Source: a virus. Taken from it: a stretch of DNA of 20,998 nucleotides. Numbering within the stretch: the stretch's first letter is position 1; the number at the start of each line of letters is the position of its first letter. Location of the stretch: positions 1 to 20,998 of IMG/VR virus record IMGVR_UViG_3300048837_001626; one strand, 5' to 3'. This document shows, one piece after another, positions 6,270-13,081 of this stretch. The notes under the pieces are model-generated. The model saw only the letters and a program-made list of their open reading frames with translations, did no database searches and was not told the DNA's origin. A program made the translations under genes and the position numbers.

Positions 6270-8117
6270 TCATGGCACCGCGAAGGCGGTGCCGGCGGCG
6301 GCGATGCGCCGTGCTGTCGCGGTGAAGCGGGCATCCGCGCTGACGCCCTCGGGCGCGGTGCCGTCGCCCTGGAAGCCGAAATGCACTTCCAGATACGCAC
6401 CCGGGCCGAAGGGGCGCAGCTGCACCGGCGGCGTGCGGATCACGAAGCGCCAGGGCTGCGACCACACCGGCTGGAAGCCCGCATTCGCCGCCGCGCCGGA
6501 CTGCCATTCGAAGCGCAGAGGCCCGCCGCCGCCGTTGAACTCGACCAGGCCGGCATAGATGCCGCCCAGGTTGACGGCGCCCGCTTCCAGCTCCGCCTCG
6601 ATCACGGCTTCCACGATATCGCCGGCGGCCAGCCCCGCCTCGGCCGTTGCGAAGCGGTGGAACAGGCCGGCGCGGTAGATCTGCAGCCCGTCGCGCACGC
6701 CGACCAGCGTCAGCCGCTGCCATTCGCCGCCTGCCGGGCGCGGCGCCTTCGACGCCACCTTGGTGCCGGCCGTCTCCCCGAGCGTGTTGCGATAGGGCTG
6801 CAGGCCGCCGGCCGCGAAGCCCGTCCAGCCTTGCGTCGCCACCGCGCCGCTGCCGGCGTTCAGCGCGTTCGCGACCAGGCCCGTGTCGCCCGGGCGCGGG
6901 ATTTCCGCGCCGCCGCGAACCCGCGGCGCGAAATAGTCCCGGATCCCCTGCGCCATCAGGAACGCGCCGCGCGCGCCGGGGTGGGTCACGTCGAACACCA
7001 CGCCGGGCAGCGGCAGGCCGGTGACCGGATCGGTGGTCAGCGGCGACCAGTCGATCCAGTCCACCCGCCCCTCGGCCGCGAAGTCGCGCCACATCTGGTC
7101 CAGCGCATCGCGCGCCGCGAGCTGCGCCGCGCTGAAGCTGCTCTTCGCCAGGATGTGCCCGGCAAAGCAGCGCATGCCCAGCGCCGCGGCGGTGTCGAGG
7201 ATCTGCGATGCGGCGCTGCGGCTGGCGGCGATCGGCGTCTGGGCGGTGGCGTCGTTGTGCCCCAGGCTCAGCAGCCCCAGGTAGCGCGGCCGCGGCTGCA
7301 AAGCGCCCAGCGCGCCCAGGCGCAGCGCGACATCCGCCAGGCGCTCGCCGGATACGCCCAGCTGGTGGGTCCGCCGGATGCGCAGCGCCCCGTCCAGCAT
7401 CTGGCCCGCCCAGTGGACAGGCCCGCGATAATCGAAGCGCTGCAGCACCCCGCCGCCGCCGCCGGCGACGTAGCTGTCGCCCAGCAACGCGACGTCCACC
7501 GGCGCGACGGCGCGGCCATCGTCGGGCTCGGCCTGCGGCAGGACGACACGGTCGGACGCGTTGCGATAGACATGCGGCACCGGCGGCGGGGCGGGCACGT
7601 CGCCATGCGGCGGGATGTCCCAGGCCGCGTCGAAGGTGACGAAGGGCGCCAGCACATCGGGATCCACGCCCTGGGGGAATTCCAGCGGCACCTCGGCCAC
7701 CAGGGCGTAGACGATGCGGCCGAGCTTCTCGAACGCATCGGCCTGCAGCTGCTCGGCGCTGGTGATCTCGACCTGGCCGGCGGCCACCGCGGGCGACCAG
7801 CCGCCGAGCGCGGCGATCGCCACCTGCACCATCTCGTAGGCGCCGATGGTGGCGGCATCGCCGCGCCGGCGCGCGCGCTCCCCGGCGGCGTTGCCGGCCA
7901 GCAGGTAGATGCCGAACTGGGCGCGCCAGACACCTTCCGGCCGCTCCGCGCGGGACATGCCGAGGAACGCGACATAGGCGCCGGGCGCCATCGTCAGGAT
8001 GCGGGAGAGTTCCTCGGCCGTCAGGCGGTCGGGCTTGTGGTCCACCTCCTTCACGCGGCTGCCGAAGGCGTCGGCCAGCTGCGCGACGAGGGCGTCCTCC
8101 ATCTGCGAGATGATCAT
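6270..8117 (-). CDS. Mu gp37-like (DUF1834) domain fused to an SGNH/GDSL hydrolase and a C-terminal beta-rich region
   Basis: This is a 615-residue protein. Residues 1-195 match Mu gp37 (DUF1834): GAYVAFLGMSRAE, then VWRAQFGIYLLAGN, AYEMVQVAIAALGGW and a WDIPPHG end. In Mu this gene product is the proposed tail terminator. From about 206 a second domain begins with the hallmarks of SGNH hydrolases: LLGDSY (nucleophile Ser215), Gly at GVSGER (about 254), GHND (286-289), and DVTHP giving Asp376 and His379. The remaining residues (about 405-615) look beta-rich and may bind carbohydrate. The frame is continuous, with ATGA overlaps at both ends. Such hydrolases deacetylate or de-esterify cell-surface polysaccharides or peptidoglycan, but the substrate here is unknown. 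Fusion to a neck or terminator protein is unexpected, because such enzymes normally sit on tail fibres. A lost stop codon or domain capture could explain it. Confidence 0.8.
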   Translation of the reverse strand: MIISQMEDALVAQLADAFGSRVKEVDHKPDRLTAEELSRILTMAPGAYVAFLGMSRAERPEGVWRAQFGIYLLAGNAAGERARRRGDAATIGAYEMVQVAIAALGGWSPAVAAGQVEITSAEQLQADAFEKLGRIVYALVAEVPLEFPQGVDPDVLAPFVTFDAAWDIPPHGDVPAPPPVPHVYRNASDRVVLPQAEPDDGRAVAPVDVALLGDSYVAGGGGGVLQRFDYRGPVHWAGQMLDGALRIRRTHQLGVSGERLADVALRLGALGALQPRPRYLGLLSLGHNDATAQTPIAASRSAASQILDTAAALGMRCFAGHILAKSSFSAAQLAARDALDQMWRDFAAEGRVDWIDWSPLTTDPVTGLPLPGVVFDVTHPGARGAFLMAQGIRDYFAPRVRGGAEIPRPGDTGLVANALNAGSGAVATQGWTGFAAGGLQPYRNTLGETAGTKVASKAPRPAGGEWQRLTLVGVRDGLQIYRAGLFHRFATAEAGLAAGDIVEAVIEAELEAGAVNLGGIYAGLVEFNGGGGPLRFEWQSGAAANAGFQPVWSQPWRFVIRTPPVQLRPFGPGAYLEVHFGFQGDGTAPEGVSADARFTATARRIAAAGTAFAVP

Positions 8118-8566
8118 CCGCGCCAGCCGGATCGGTAATGGCCGAGGTCGCCGGCGGTGACGTTGCGGGGCTCCCCCTTCGCCACCACCACGCCACCGCC
8201 GTCCTCGGCAGGCTCGGCGCCAGCGGCGTCGAGGCCGAGATCCGCCTTGCCCATCGCCACGTCGCGCAGGAAGGCGATGGCGTGGTCGCGTTCCTTGGTG
8301 ACCTGCTCCGTGGGCTGGCGATCGCCGCCCAGATAGAGGTCGTAGCGGGCGATGGCGGCCGACAGCCGCACCAGCAGGCGCGGCGTGGCGGACAGCGGCA
8401 GGGTGTGCCGCTTGGCGATGTAGCCATCCGCCATGTCCCCGGCGTCGTCGCAGGCCCGCTGCACCTTCGCCTGGTCCGGCTGGCCGTGCGGGCCTGGCGC
8501 GAGCTGGAACAGCTCCTCCAGGCCGTAGCGGCTCAGCAGGTCTTCGGGGGTGCAGTAGGCCGGCAT
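8114..8566 (-). CDS. DUF1320 head-tail joining protein (Mu gp36-like)
   Basis: The 150-residue protein begins MPAYCTPEDLLSRYGLEELFQL and contains ACDDAGDMADGYIAKRHTLPL, then RLLVRLSAAIARYDLYL, ending with LGHYRSGWRG. This is the DUF1320 / Mu gp36 pattern at normal length. It is a head-tail connector component by position. The start is the ATG at 8566; the frame is open further upstream but that part overlaps the previous gene. Its stop overlaps the ATG of the gp37-hydrolase fusion (ATGA). Confidence 0.88.
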   Translation of the reverse strand: MPAYCTPEDLLSRYGLEELFQLAPGPHGQPDQAKVQRACDDAGDMADGYIAKRHTLPLSATPRLLVRLSAAIARYDLYLGGDRQPTEQVTKERDHAIAFLRDVAMGKADLGLDAAGAEPAEDGGGVVVAKGEPRNVTAGDLGHYRSGWRG

Positions 8567-8576
8567 GAGAGGGCTC

Positions 8577-8852
8577 TCAGCGCGCCCTGCGGCGTGGCTT
8601 GTCGCCCTCCACCGCGGCGGTGTCGGCGCCCTCGCCGTCGTCCCCAGCGGCACCGGCGGCGTCGGCGCCGGTGGCGCCCCCAACACCACCGGCGCCCTCC
8701 GCCGCAGCGGGCTCGGCCTCGCCGAGATCCTCGACCAGGCCACGCGCGCCGAGCAGCAGCTTCGCCTCGACGGCGTCCACCACCAGCTCCGTGCCGGAGG
8801 GCAGCGCGCCCTCCGGCATGGTGAGATCGGCCAGCAGCCGGACCTTGCGCAT
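8577..8852 (-). CDS. Small phage head protein, acidic C-terminus (unrecognised)
   Basis: The 91-residue protein starts MRKVRLLADLTMPEGALPSGT. It has a compact N-terminal part (residues 1-45) like many short head-module proteins that begin with a KVxLL motif and contain an 'EAKLLLGAR' helix. An Ala/Gly/Asp/Glu low-complexity stretch and a basic end follow. The start overlaps the capsid stop by one base (TGATG), indicating coupled translation. No function can be assigned; a connector or capsid accessory role is suggested only by position. Confidence 0.7.
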   Translation of the reverse strand: MRKVRLLADLTMPEGALPSGTELVVDAVEAKLLLGARGLVEDLGEAEPAAAEGAGGVGGATGADAAGAAGDDGEGADTAAVEGDKPRRRAR

Positions 8853-9787
8853 CAGGCCGCTGCCGTCTGGATCAGGTAGCCGGCGCCAGCGCCGGCCACG
8901 ACGGGGACGCGCTCGTAGCTGACCGGGTAGAACCAGGACTTGTGCACGTCGTCCCAGTAGGGCTGCTCGACGAGGGGATGCCCCTCCATCTCGTAGGTGT
9001 AGCCGTAGGTCGGCTGCGCGTTGTCGGCGGCGCCGGTCACCGTGTAGGCCAGGATCACGTCCGTGCCCCAGACATCCACCTGCGCGTCGGCGGCATCCAG
9101 CATCACGGCGGTGCCCACCACCACCCGCTCCAGCTCCCACAGGCTGGCCAGGATCTCGGTCGTGACGCTGTCGCGGCCGGTGTACTTGATGCGCTCGATG
9201 ATCGCGGGGTTGCGGCGCAGCGCGGTCATCACGCGCGGGCCGATGATCGCCGTGTTGGGATACAGGCCGACCTGCGCACGGACCGCTTCGCGGCCGTTGT
9301 CGATGGCGATCTGGGGATCCACGCTGGCGTCGCTGAAGCGCGCGCCGGCGCCCAGCGCGATGCGGTTGCTGGCGGCATAAGTGGCCGTGGCGCGGGCCAG
9401 CGCCGCCGCTTCCTGCTCCAGGCTGTTCAGCGCCGCGCCCATGCCCTTCTGGCTGGCGACCATGCCGAGGTTGATGCCCGGCACACGCTCCGCGTCGCGG
9501 GCGTATTCCCGCGGCACCGGCACGTCGATCGCATCCTGCACCAGCGCATAGGGGCGGTTGCCGTAGCCCATGGGCAGGCGCTTCGTGGCGCCGCCGGGCG
9601 TGCGGCGCATGTTCAGCTGGCGGAACTCCTCCCGCCCGAACTCGATGATGGTGCCGCCGGCCACCGGCACCGGCACGCGCGGGAACAGGAAGGGCGCGAC
9701 CAGGTTGTTGGGCCGGAAGCCGCGCGCGACGGTCGAGAGGACCGGATCGACGACCCGCGCCTGGCGCAGGCTGATGGACATGGACAT
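8852..9787 (-). CDS. Major capsid protein
   Basis: The 311-residue protein has the pattern of a widespread phage capsid family: VDPVLSTVARGFRPNN, PFLFPRVPV, GGTIIEFGREEF, PNTAIIGPRVMTALRRNP, VVVGTAVMLDAADAQVDVWG and a C-terminal SWFYPVSYERVPVV followed by GAGYLIQ. It forms the head shell, probably with an HK97-type fold. It does not resemble Mu gpT at the motif level, so the head shell gene seems to come from another phage lineage. GGAG lies about 11 bases before the first ATG, and a second ATG lies two codons on. It lies between a DUF2190 gene and a small head gene. Confidence 0.88.
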   Translation of the reverse strand: MSMSISLRQARVVDPVLSTVARGFRPNNLVAPFLFPRVPVPVAGGTIIEFGREEFRQLNMRRTPGGATKRLPMGYGNRPYALVQDAIDVPVPREYARDAERVPGINLGMVASQKGMGAALNSLEQEAAALARATATYAASNRIALGAGARFSDASVDPQIAIDNGREAVRAQVGLYPNTAIIGPRVMTALRRNPAIIERIKYTGRDSVTTEILASLWELERVVVGTAVMLDAADAQVDVWGTDVILAYTVTGAADNAQPTYGYTYEMEGHPLVEQPYWDDVHKSWFYPVSYERVPVVAGAGAGYLIQTAAA

Positions 9788-9804
9788 GGCTCAGGGTTCT
9801 CCGG

Positions 9805-10218
9805 TCAGCGGCGCAGCAGGATCTCGACGAACTGGCCGGCGGCGGTCGCCGCCTGCAGCACGTCTCCCACCGCGAAGATCGGCGTATCGGCGCCGGTGAT
9901 GATCGCGCCGTTGGCCGCGGTGGAGGTCACCTGAGTGCCGCCGGCGTTCAGGCTGATCATGGCGCCCACGATGACGCGCCCCTGGACGTCCACGGCGACG
10001 GTGTTGCCGATGGCGAGCGCGGCGCCGCTCTCGCAGATCGCCGTGCCGCAGACGGTCAGCGCGACTGCCTCGCCGGCGACGGCGTCGTGCTGGGCGATGC
10101 CCATGATCTTCTGGCCGACGGCATTGGCCTGCGCGCCGGCGAAGGTGACGCCGCGGCCGCGGCTGATCGGGCCGATGGCAGTCACCGACAGCGTCAGCAG
10201 GGATACATGCTGGGCCAT
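9805..10218 (-). CDS. DUF2190 family protein (probable capsid decoration protein)
   Basis: The 137-residue protein is beta-rich and glycine/alanine-rich, with GVTFAGAQANAVGQKIMG, AVAGEAVALTVCGTAICESGAALAIGN and VDVQGRVI repeats and a hydrophobic end (VGDVLQAATAAGQFVEILLRR). This is the DUF2190 pattern, whose members lie next to protease and capsid genes and are thought to stabilise the capsid surface. A strong Shine-Dalgarno GAGGAGG lies eight bases before the ATG at 10218. The gene lies 13 bases after the protease gene. Confidence 0.78.
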   Translation of the reverse strand: MAQHVSLLTLSVTAIGPISRGRGVTFAGAQANAVGQKIMGIAQHDAVAGEAVALTVCGTAICESGAALAIGNTVAVDVQGRVIVGAMISLNAGGTQVTSTAANGAIITGADTPIFAVGDVLQAATAAGQFVEILLRR

Positions 10219-10231
10219 TCGCGCCGCCTCC

Positions 10232-10744
10232 TCAGCCGGCCTTCTCGACCGCCAGCGCGGCGGTCACGTAGTCCACGGCCGGGTTGGCCTTCTGGTAGGC
10301 GAGCGCCTTGGCGTGCAGCGCCATGCGGTCCGGATCCACGGCGCGGCCCGCGAACTCCGCGGTCACCGGCGCGTCACCCGCGCCCGGCCCCTGGCCACCG
10401 GCCAGCTCGCGGAAGGCAACGGCGGCGGGCAGGCCCGACAGCATCTCGCGGAAGGCGACGACCTGCGGCTGCTTCACCGTCTTCGCGCCCGACCCGCTGC
10501 CGCGGCCATCCGGCTCGACGAAGGCGATCTCGACCTCGGCCGACAGCGTGCCCATGAAGGCGGCCACGCGCGGCGCCAGGCCCTGCGGCAGGCGGCCCTG
10601 CCGCACCAGGTCCTGCACGAAGGCGCGGTTGTCGGCATCGACCCGCTCCGCCTCGCGCTGGGCGAAGGCAGCCTCCCTCTCGGCGATCGCGCGCTCGCGC
10701 GACGCCAGCTCCTCGGCGCGTCGCGCCGCGTCCTCTTCGTTCAC
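10232..10744 (-). CDS. Nested scaffold protein (gpZ-like), internal in-frame start (predicted)
   Basis: Within the protease frame, a GTG at 10744 is preceded by AAGGA seven bases away, a far better ribosome-binding site than that of the full gene. It would make a 170-residue protein starting with a charged coiled coil (NEEDAARRAEELASRERAI then AEREAAFAQREAER), as expected for a scaffold. Mu makes scaffold gpZ from an internal start inside gene I in the same way. Independent expression is an inference from the site and the Mu precedent. Confidence 0.5.
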   Translation of the reverse strand: MNEEDAARRAEELASRERAIAEREAAFAQREAERVDADNRAFVQDLVRQGRLPQGLAPRVAAFMGTLSAEVEIAFVEPDGRGSGSGAKTVKQPQVVAFREMLSGLPAAVAFRELAGGQGPGAGDAPVTAEFAGRAVDPDRMALHAKALAYQKANPAVDYVTAALAVEKAG

Positions 10745-11263
10745 CGTGCGATCCTTGGCTTCGGGTGGGGTGGTGGCATTCGCGGCGACCGCGAACTCGA
10801 TACTGACGACGTGCGGCTCTTCGGCCACGCCGAACTCCAGCGTCACGACCTGGTCGTCGTCCGCCGCGAACTGGACGGGCTTCAAACCCTTCACCGCGGG
10901 CGCGGCCGCGCCGAGGAAGCCGACATGCTTCAGGTAGTAGGCGCCGGGCGAGGGGTTCTGCGGATGACGCGGCGTGTAGAGTGCGATGCTTACCTTCTTG
11001 AAGCGGCCGTCGCGAACCATGTCGGCGAATGCGGGCTCAACCTGGTGGGGCTCGGCGAACAGGCCATCCGGTTCGCTGGTGAGCGTCTTGACCCAGCCAT
11101 AGGCCGGCGCGTCTGTCGGCGGGTGACCCACCACGAGCGGCGCCTCCTCGCTTACCGTCGCGTAGGCGCGCGCCATCGCATCGAGGTCGGCCGCGCTGAA
11201 TTCCAGCGTGCCGCCGCGCATCGGGGTGTGCGCCCCCGCCCGGAACAGATGGATGCGTCGCAT
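10232..11263 (-). CDS. Phage prohead protease with C-terminal scaffold (Mu gpI-like)
   Basis: The 343-residue protein begins MRRIHLFRAGAHTPMRGGTLEF and contains APLVVGHPPTDAPAYGWVK, FKKVSIALYTP and a GAYYLKHVGFLGAAAPAVKGL segment. These are the signature regions of Mu-like gpI proteases (about residues 1-150). A linker and a coiled coil (about 174-210) lead to a scaffold-like C-terminus. It matures the head by cleaving scaffold and capsid proteins. I choose the ATG at 11263 because its N-terminus fits homologues and because the leader element has the same spacing to this ATG as at two other genes. A GTG at 11284 is the alternative. No Shine-Dalgarno sequence is visible for either start. Confidence 0.85.
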   Translation of the reverse strand: MRRIHLFRAGAHTPMRGGTLEFSAADLDAMARAYATVSEEAPLVVGHPPTDAPAYGWVKTLTSEPDGLFAEPHQVEPAFADMVRDGRFKKVSIALYTPRHPQNPSPGAYYLKHVGFLGAAAPAVKGLKPVQFAADDDQVVTLEFGVAEEPHVVSIEFAVAANATTPPEAKDRTVNEEDAARRAEELASRERAIAEREAAFAQREAERVDADNRAFVQDLVRQGRLPQGLAPRVAAFMGTLSAEVEIAFVEPDGRGSGSGAKTVKQPQVVAFREMLSGLPAAVAFRELAGGQGPGAGDAPVTAEFAGRAVDPDRMALHAKALAYQKANPAVDYVTAALAVEKAG

Positions 11264-11316
11264 GAGGCGCAGGATCGCGCGCACGCAGGGCCGGGTCGGT
11301 GCCCCACCAGAAGGGG
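11264..11316 (-). promoter_or_regulatory. Candidate late promoter / leader element upstream of the protease gene
   Basis: On the minus strand, CCCC-N7-GGGG (a degenerate dyad) leads into GGGGCACCGA, 17 bases, GCGATCCT (11271-11278), 7 bases and the ATG. Over the first 35 bases from GGGGC it matches the endolysin leader at 30 positions. Mu has its late promoter PI at the equivalent place. The rest of the 169-base gap (11317-11432) holds no gene I can support, only an AT-richer patch near the XRE gene end. Confidence 0.5.
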
Positions 11317-11432
11317 ATCGGGCGCCTGCCCCGCCGCGGCGATCAGGCGCGGCTGTGGCAGGGTGATGCGCGAGGGGGTGCCGATGCGCCTCGCGGGCTG
11401 GCTGCCGCCCTCTTAGGTGCTCTCAATTGGTC

Positions 11433-11693
11433 TTATTCGGCATACCGCCGGCCGGCGCCGACAACTGGCGCGCTGACCTCGCCTGTACGCAGCCAGTGCT
11501 CCTGGACATCCAGGGTGCGCGCGCAGGCCGCGAGCCTTTCGCGCCAGGGCGTGGCGCGCCCGTTCTCCCAGCGGGAAACCGCCTCCGGCAACACGCCGAC
11601 GCAGCCGGCCAGATCGGCCTGCGACAACTTGGCCTGCATCCTGGCTGCGGCGATGCGGCGGCCTATGGCTGGGTCTGGGCGGGGCTTGCTCAT
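11433..11693 (-). CDS. XRE/Cro-type helix-turn-helix regulator
   Basis: The 86-residue protein has a clear XRE domain: IGRRIAAARMQAKLSQADLAG (helices 1-2), CVGVLPEAVSRWENGRATPW (recognition helix with the classic SRWENGR), and LAACARTLDVQEHWLRTGE. It should bind DNA as a dimer and regulate a nearby promoter. Its ATG overlaps the stop of the gpG-like gene (ATGA), so it is produced with the late head genes. It is followed by the 169-base gap holding the protease leader. A Cro-like regulator is not part of the Mu late module. It may be a moron, or a late-phase repressor acting on the adjacent gap. Confidence 0.85.
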   Translation of the reverse strand: MSKPRPDPAIGRRIAAARMQAKLSQADLAGCVGVLPEAVSRWENGRATPWRERLAACARTLDVQEHWLRTGEVSAPVVGAGRRYAE

Positions 11694-12202
11694 CGGCGTG
11701 CCTGGGCGACGCGGGCCGCGAAGTCCTCGAATACCTCCAGGATCGTCGCCCGATCCTCGTCCGAGATCCCGAGGAAGGGGCGCGCCGGGATGGTCACGCT
11801 ACTGGCGAAGACCAGGCGCTGTCCAAGCCGGAAGGCCAGGCGCGGGGCGGAGCGCGGGCGGATGGTGCCGCCGAACTGGTGGATGGCGCCGTAGATCTTG
11901 TTGGTGCCGACGCGCAGCGTGCGTCCTTCGACCTGGCTGGTGAGGCTGCCGAACAACCCGCCGCGCATCGCGCGCTCCCGCAGGATGCCAGGGCCGCGCT
12001 TGCCGGCGGCATAGGCCGGGTTCAGCCGCGGCCAGGCGCCTCCATCCGGCGCGCGCTCCTGGGTGATGCGATCGCGCGTGCTGCTGACCAGCAGCGGCCC
12101 CAGCGCCTTCATCGCTGGAGCAGGATCGCGGCCGAGGCGCGCCAGCGCGGCCAGCGCCTGGCGCAGCTGCTGGTCGTCGATGGTGACGCGCACGCCGCTC
12201 AT
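11690..12202 (-). CDS. Phage virion morphogenesis protein (Mu gpG-like)
   Basis: The 170-residue protein contains the family signature: LLVSSTRDRITQERAPDG, then AWPRLNPAYAAGK, GPGILRERAMRGGLFGSLT, YGAIHQFGGTI and the end IPARPFLGISDED. This is the gpG / phage virion morphogenesis family, involved in tail completion and head-tail joining. The ATG at 12202 overlaps the stop of the F-like gene (ATGA). The frame is open farther upstream but that part lies within the F-like gene. The gene order F-G matches Mu. Confidence 0.9.
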   Translation of the reverse strand: MSGVRVTIDDQQLRQALAALARLGRDPAPAMKALGPLLVSSTRDRITQERAPDGGAWPRLNPAYAAGKRGPGILRERAMRGGLFGSLTSQVEGRTLRVGTNKIYGAIHQFGGTIRPRSAPRLAFRLGQRLVFASSVTIPARPFLGISDEDRATILEVFEDFAARVAQARR

Positions 12203-13002
12203 GCGTCGCGCGCGATCGCGGGCGGGGCCGGCGGCCAATCGGCGGGCGTGGCGGCCGCCGGCGCCGGCAGGTCGCGCGCGTCGCGCCACGCGGCGCCGGG
12301 GTTGTAGTCCCAGCCAGGGTCGATCCCGACCGGCACCAGGTCGGTCCGCCCGCTGGCCGGATCGCGCCACGGCCGACGCTGGATCTCCGGCGCGGTGGAC
12401 AGGCCGCCCTGCCGCGCCGCCTGGCGTTCGGTCAGCGTCTCGACCCAGCAGCCGCAGCCCCAGCCGTTGGGCGGGTAGTGCGTGCGCCACCAGGGGTCGT
12501 CGTGGCGCAGCGTCAGCCCGTCCCAGGCCTGGTGCTCGGGGCGCGGGTCGCGCGCGCCGCTGTGTCGGTATCGCCAGACCGGGGCCAGCGCGAGCACGTC
12601 CGGATCGGTCTGCTGCTCGTACTGGCCGGCGGCATAGGCGCCGCGCAGGTTCGTCTCGTAGACCAGGCGCGTGCGCCAGGCGGCGTAGCCGCGGCCGCGA
12701 TCCTGCCAGCCCAGCCGCTGCATCAGCGGCGCCAGGTCGCGGCGGAATTCGGCCAGCGTGGTGCCCTGCTCGATCGCCTTCTGCACCGCGCCCCGCACGC
12801 CGGCCAGCACGTCGTCGGCCTGGACGCCGGCGACCATGAAGGCGCGGGAATGCGCGGCCTGCCACACATCGTCCCAGCGCCGCGTTCCGACGCTGAGCTT
12901 GCCGGCGAAGAAGCGCATGGCTTCCACCGGCGGCAGGGCCAGCGCCTCGGCGTCAGTCGTCACGGCGGGCGGGCCTGAGGCATTCGCCGTTGCACTCGCC
13001 AT
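12199..13002 (-). CDS. Minor head protein (Mu gpF / SPP1 gp7-like)
   Basis: The 267-residue protein carries the head-morphogenesis pattern PPVEAMRFFAGKL, RLVYETNLRGAYAAGQYEQ and RYRHSGARDPRPEHQAWDGL. It also has the conserved THYPPNGWGCGCWVETLTERQ block, whose two cysteines and aromatic residues are typical. It joins the portal and head interior and takes part in early head assembly. The start is uncertain. The ATG at 13002 has a poor ribosome-binding site and overlaps a small upstream ORF by 50 bases; a GTG at 12963 is the alternative. Both give complete family domains. Confidence 0.87.
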   Translation of the reverse strand: MASATANASGPPAVTTDAEALALPPVEAMRFFAGKLSVGTRRWDDVWQAAHSRAFMVAGVQADDVLAGVRGAVQKAIEQGTTLAEFRRDLAPLMQRLGWQDRGRGYAAWRTRLVYETNLRGAYAAGQYEQQTDPDVLALAPVWRYRHSGARDPRPEHQAWDGLTLRHDDPWWRTHYPPNGWGCGCWVETLTERQAARQGGLSTAPEIQRRPWRDPASGRTDLVPVGIDPGWDYNPGAAWRDARDLPAPAAATPADWPPAPPAIARDA

Positions 13003-13081
13003 GGTTGGCGCAGCGGCAGGGCTGGCGCTGGCCTTCCTGCTGCGGCTGCGGCTGCGGCTGCGGTTCGGGGGCGGGTGTCAT
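12953..13081 (-). CDS. Tiny Pro-Gln repeat, cysteine-rich ORF (42 residues, unknown)
   Basis: This ORF lies between the portal and the F-like gene, which otherwise leave a 75-base gap. It starts with an ATG that overlaps the portal stop (ATGA), as most true genes here do. It encodes a (PQ)4-like stretch followed by PCRCANHGECNGEC, with Cys at 22, 24, 30 and 34 plus His28, a possible small metal-binding knuckle. It ends at a TGA at 12953, inside the F-like gene 5' end. The CCGCAG hexamer repeated in tandem makes the first half low-complexity, so a chance ORF is possible. I recognise no family. Confidence 0.4.
   Translation of the reverse strand: MTPAPEPQPQPQPQQEGQRQPCRCANHGECNGECLRPARRDD

Noticed and set aside
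6381-8138. 585-codon plus-strand frame opposite the fusion gene
   Set aside because: It is antisense to a frame with full catalytic motifs and has no family features.
6049-8427. 792-codon minus-strand frame overlapping the gp37-hydrolase fusion
   Set aside because: Its middle is Arg/Ala/Gly low-complexity in the wrong frame. Only its last 68 codons are a real gene (DUF2635), and its first part belongs to the gp36-like frame.
9935-11416. 493-codon plus-strand frame opposite DUF2190 and protease
   Set aside because: It is antisense, repetitive His/Arg/Gly composition, and crosses two well-supported minus-strand genes.
11317-11432. Possible extra gene in the gap between XRE gene and protease
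   Set aside because: One frame reads smoothly for about 40 codons but has no ATG, GTG or TTG after its in-frame TAA at a suitable place, and shifts out of the protease frame.
13040-13068. CCGCAG tandem hexamers as a possible CRISPR or phase-variation tract
   Set aside because: There are only about four perfect units with no spacers; this is coding Pro-Gln repeat at most and too short to argue for phase variation.
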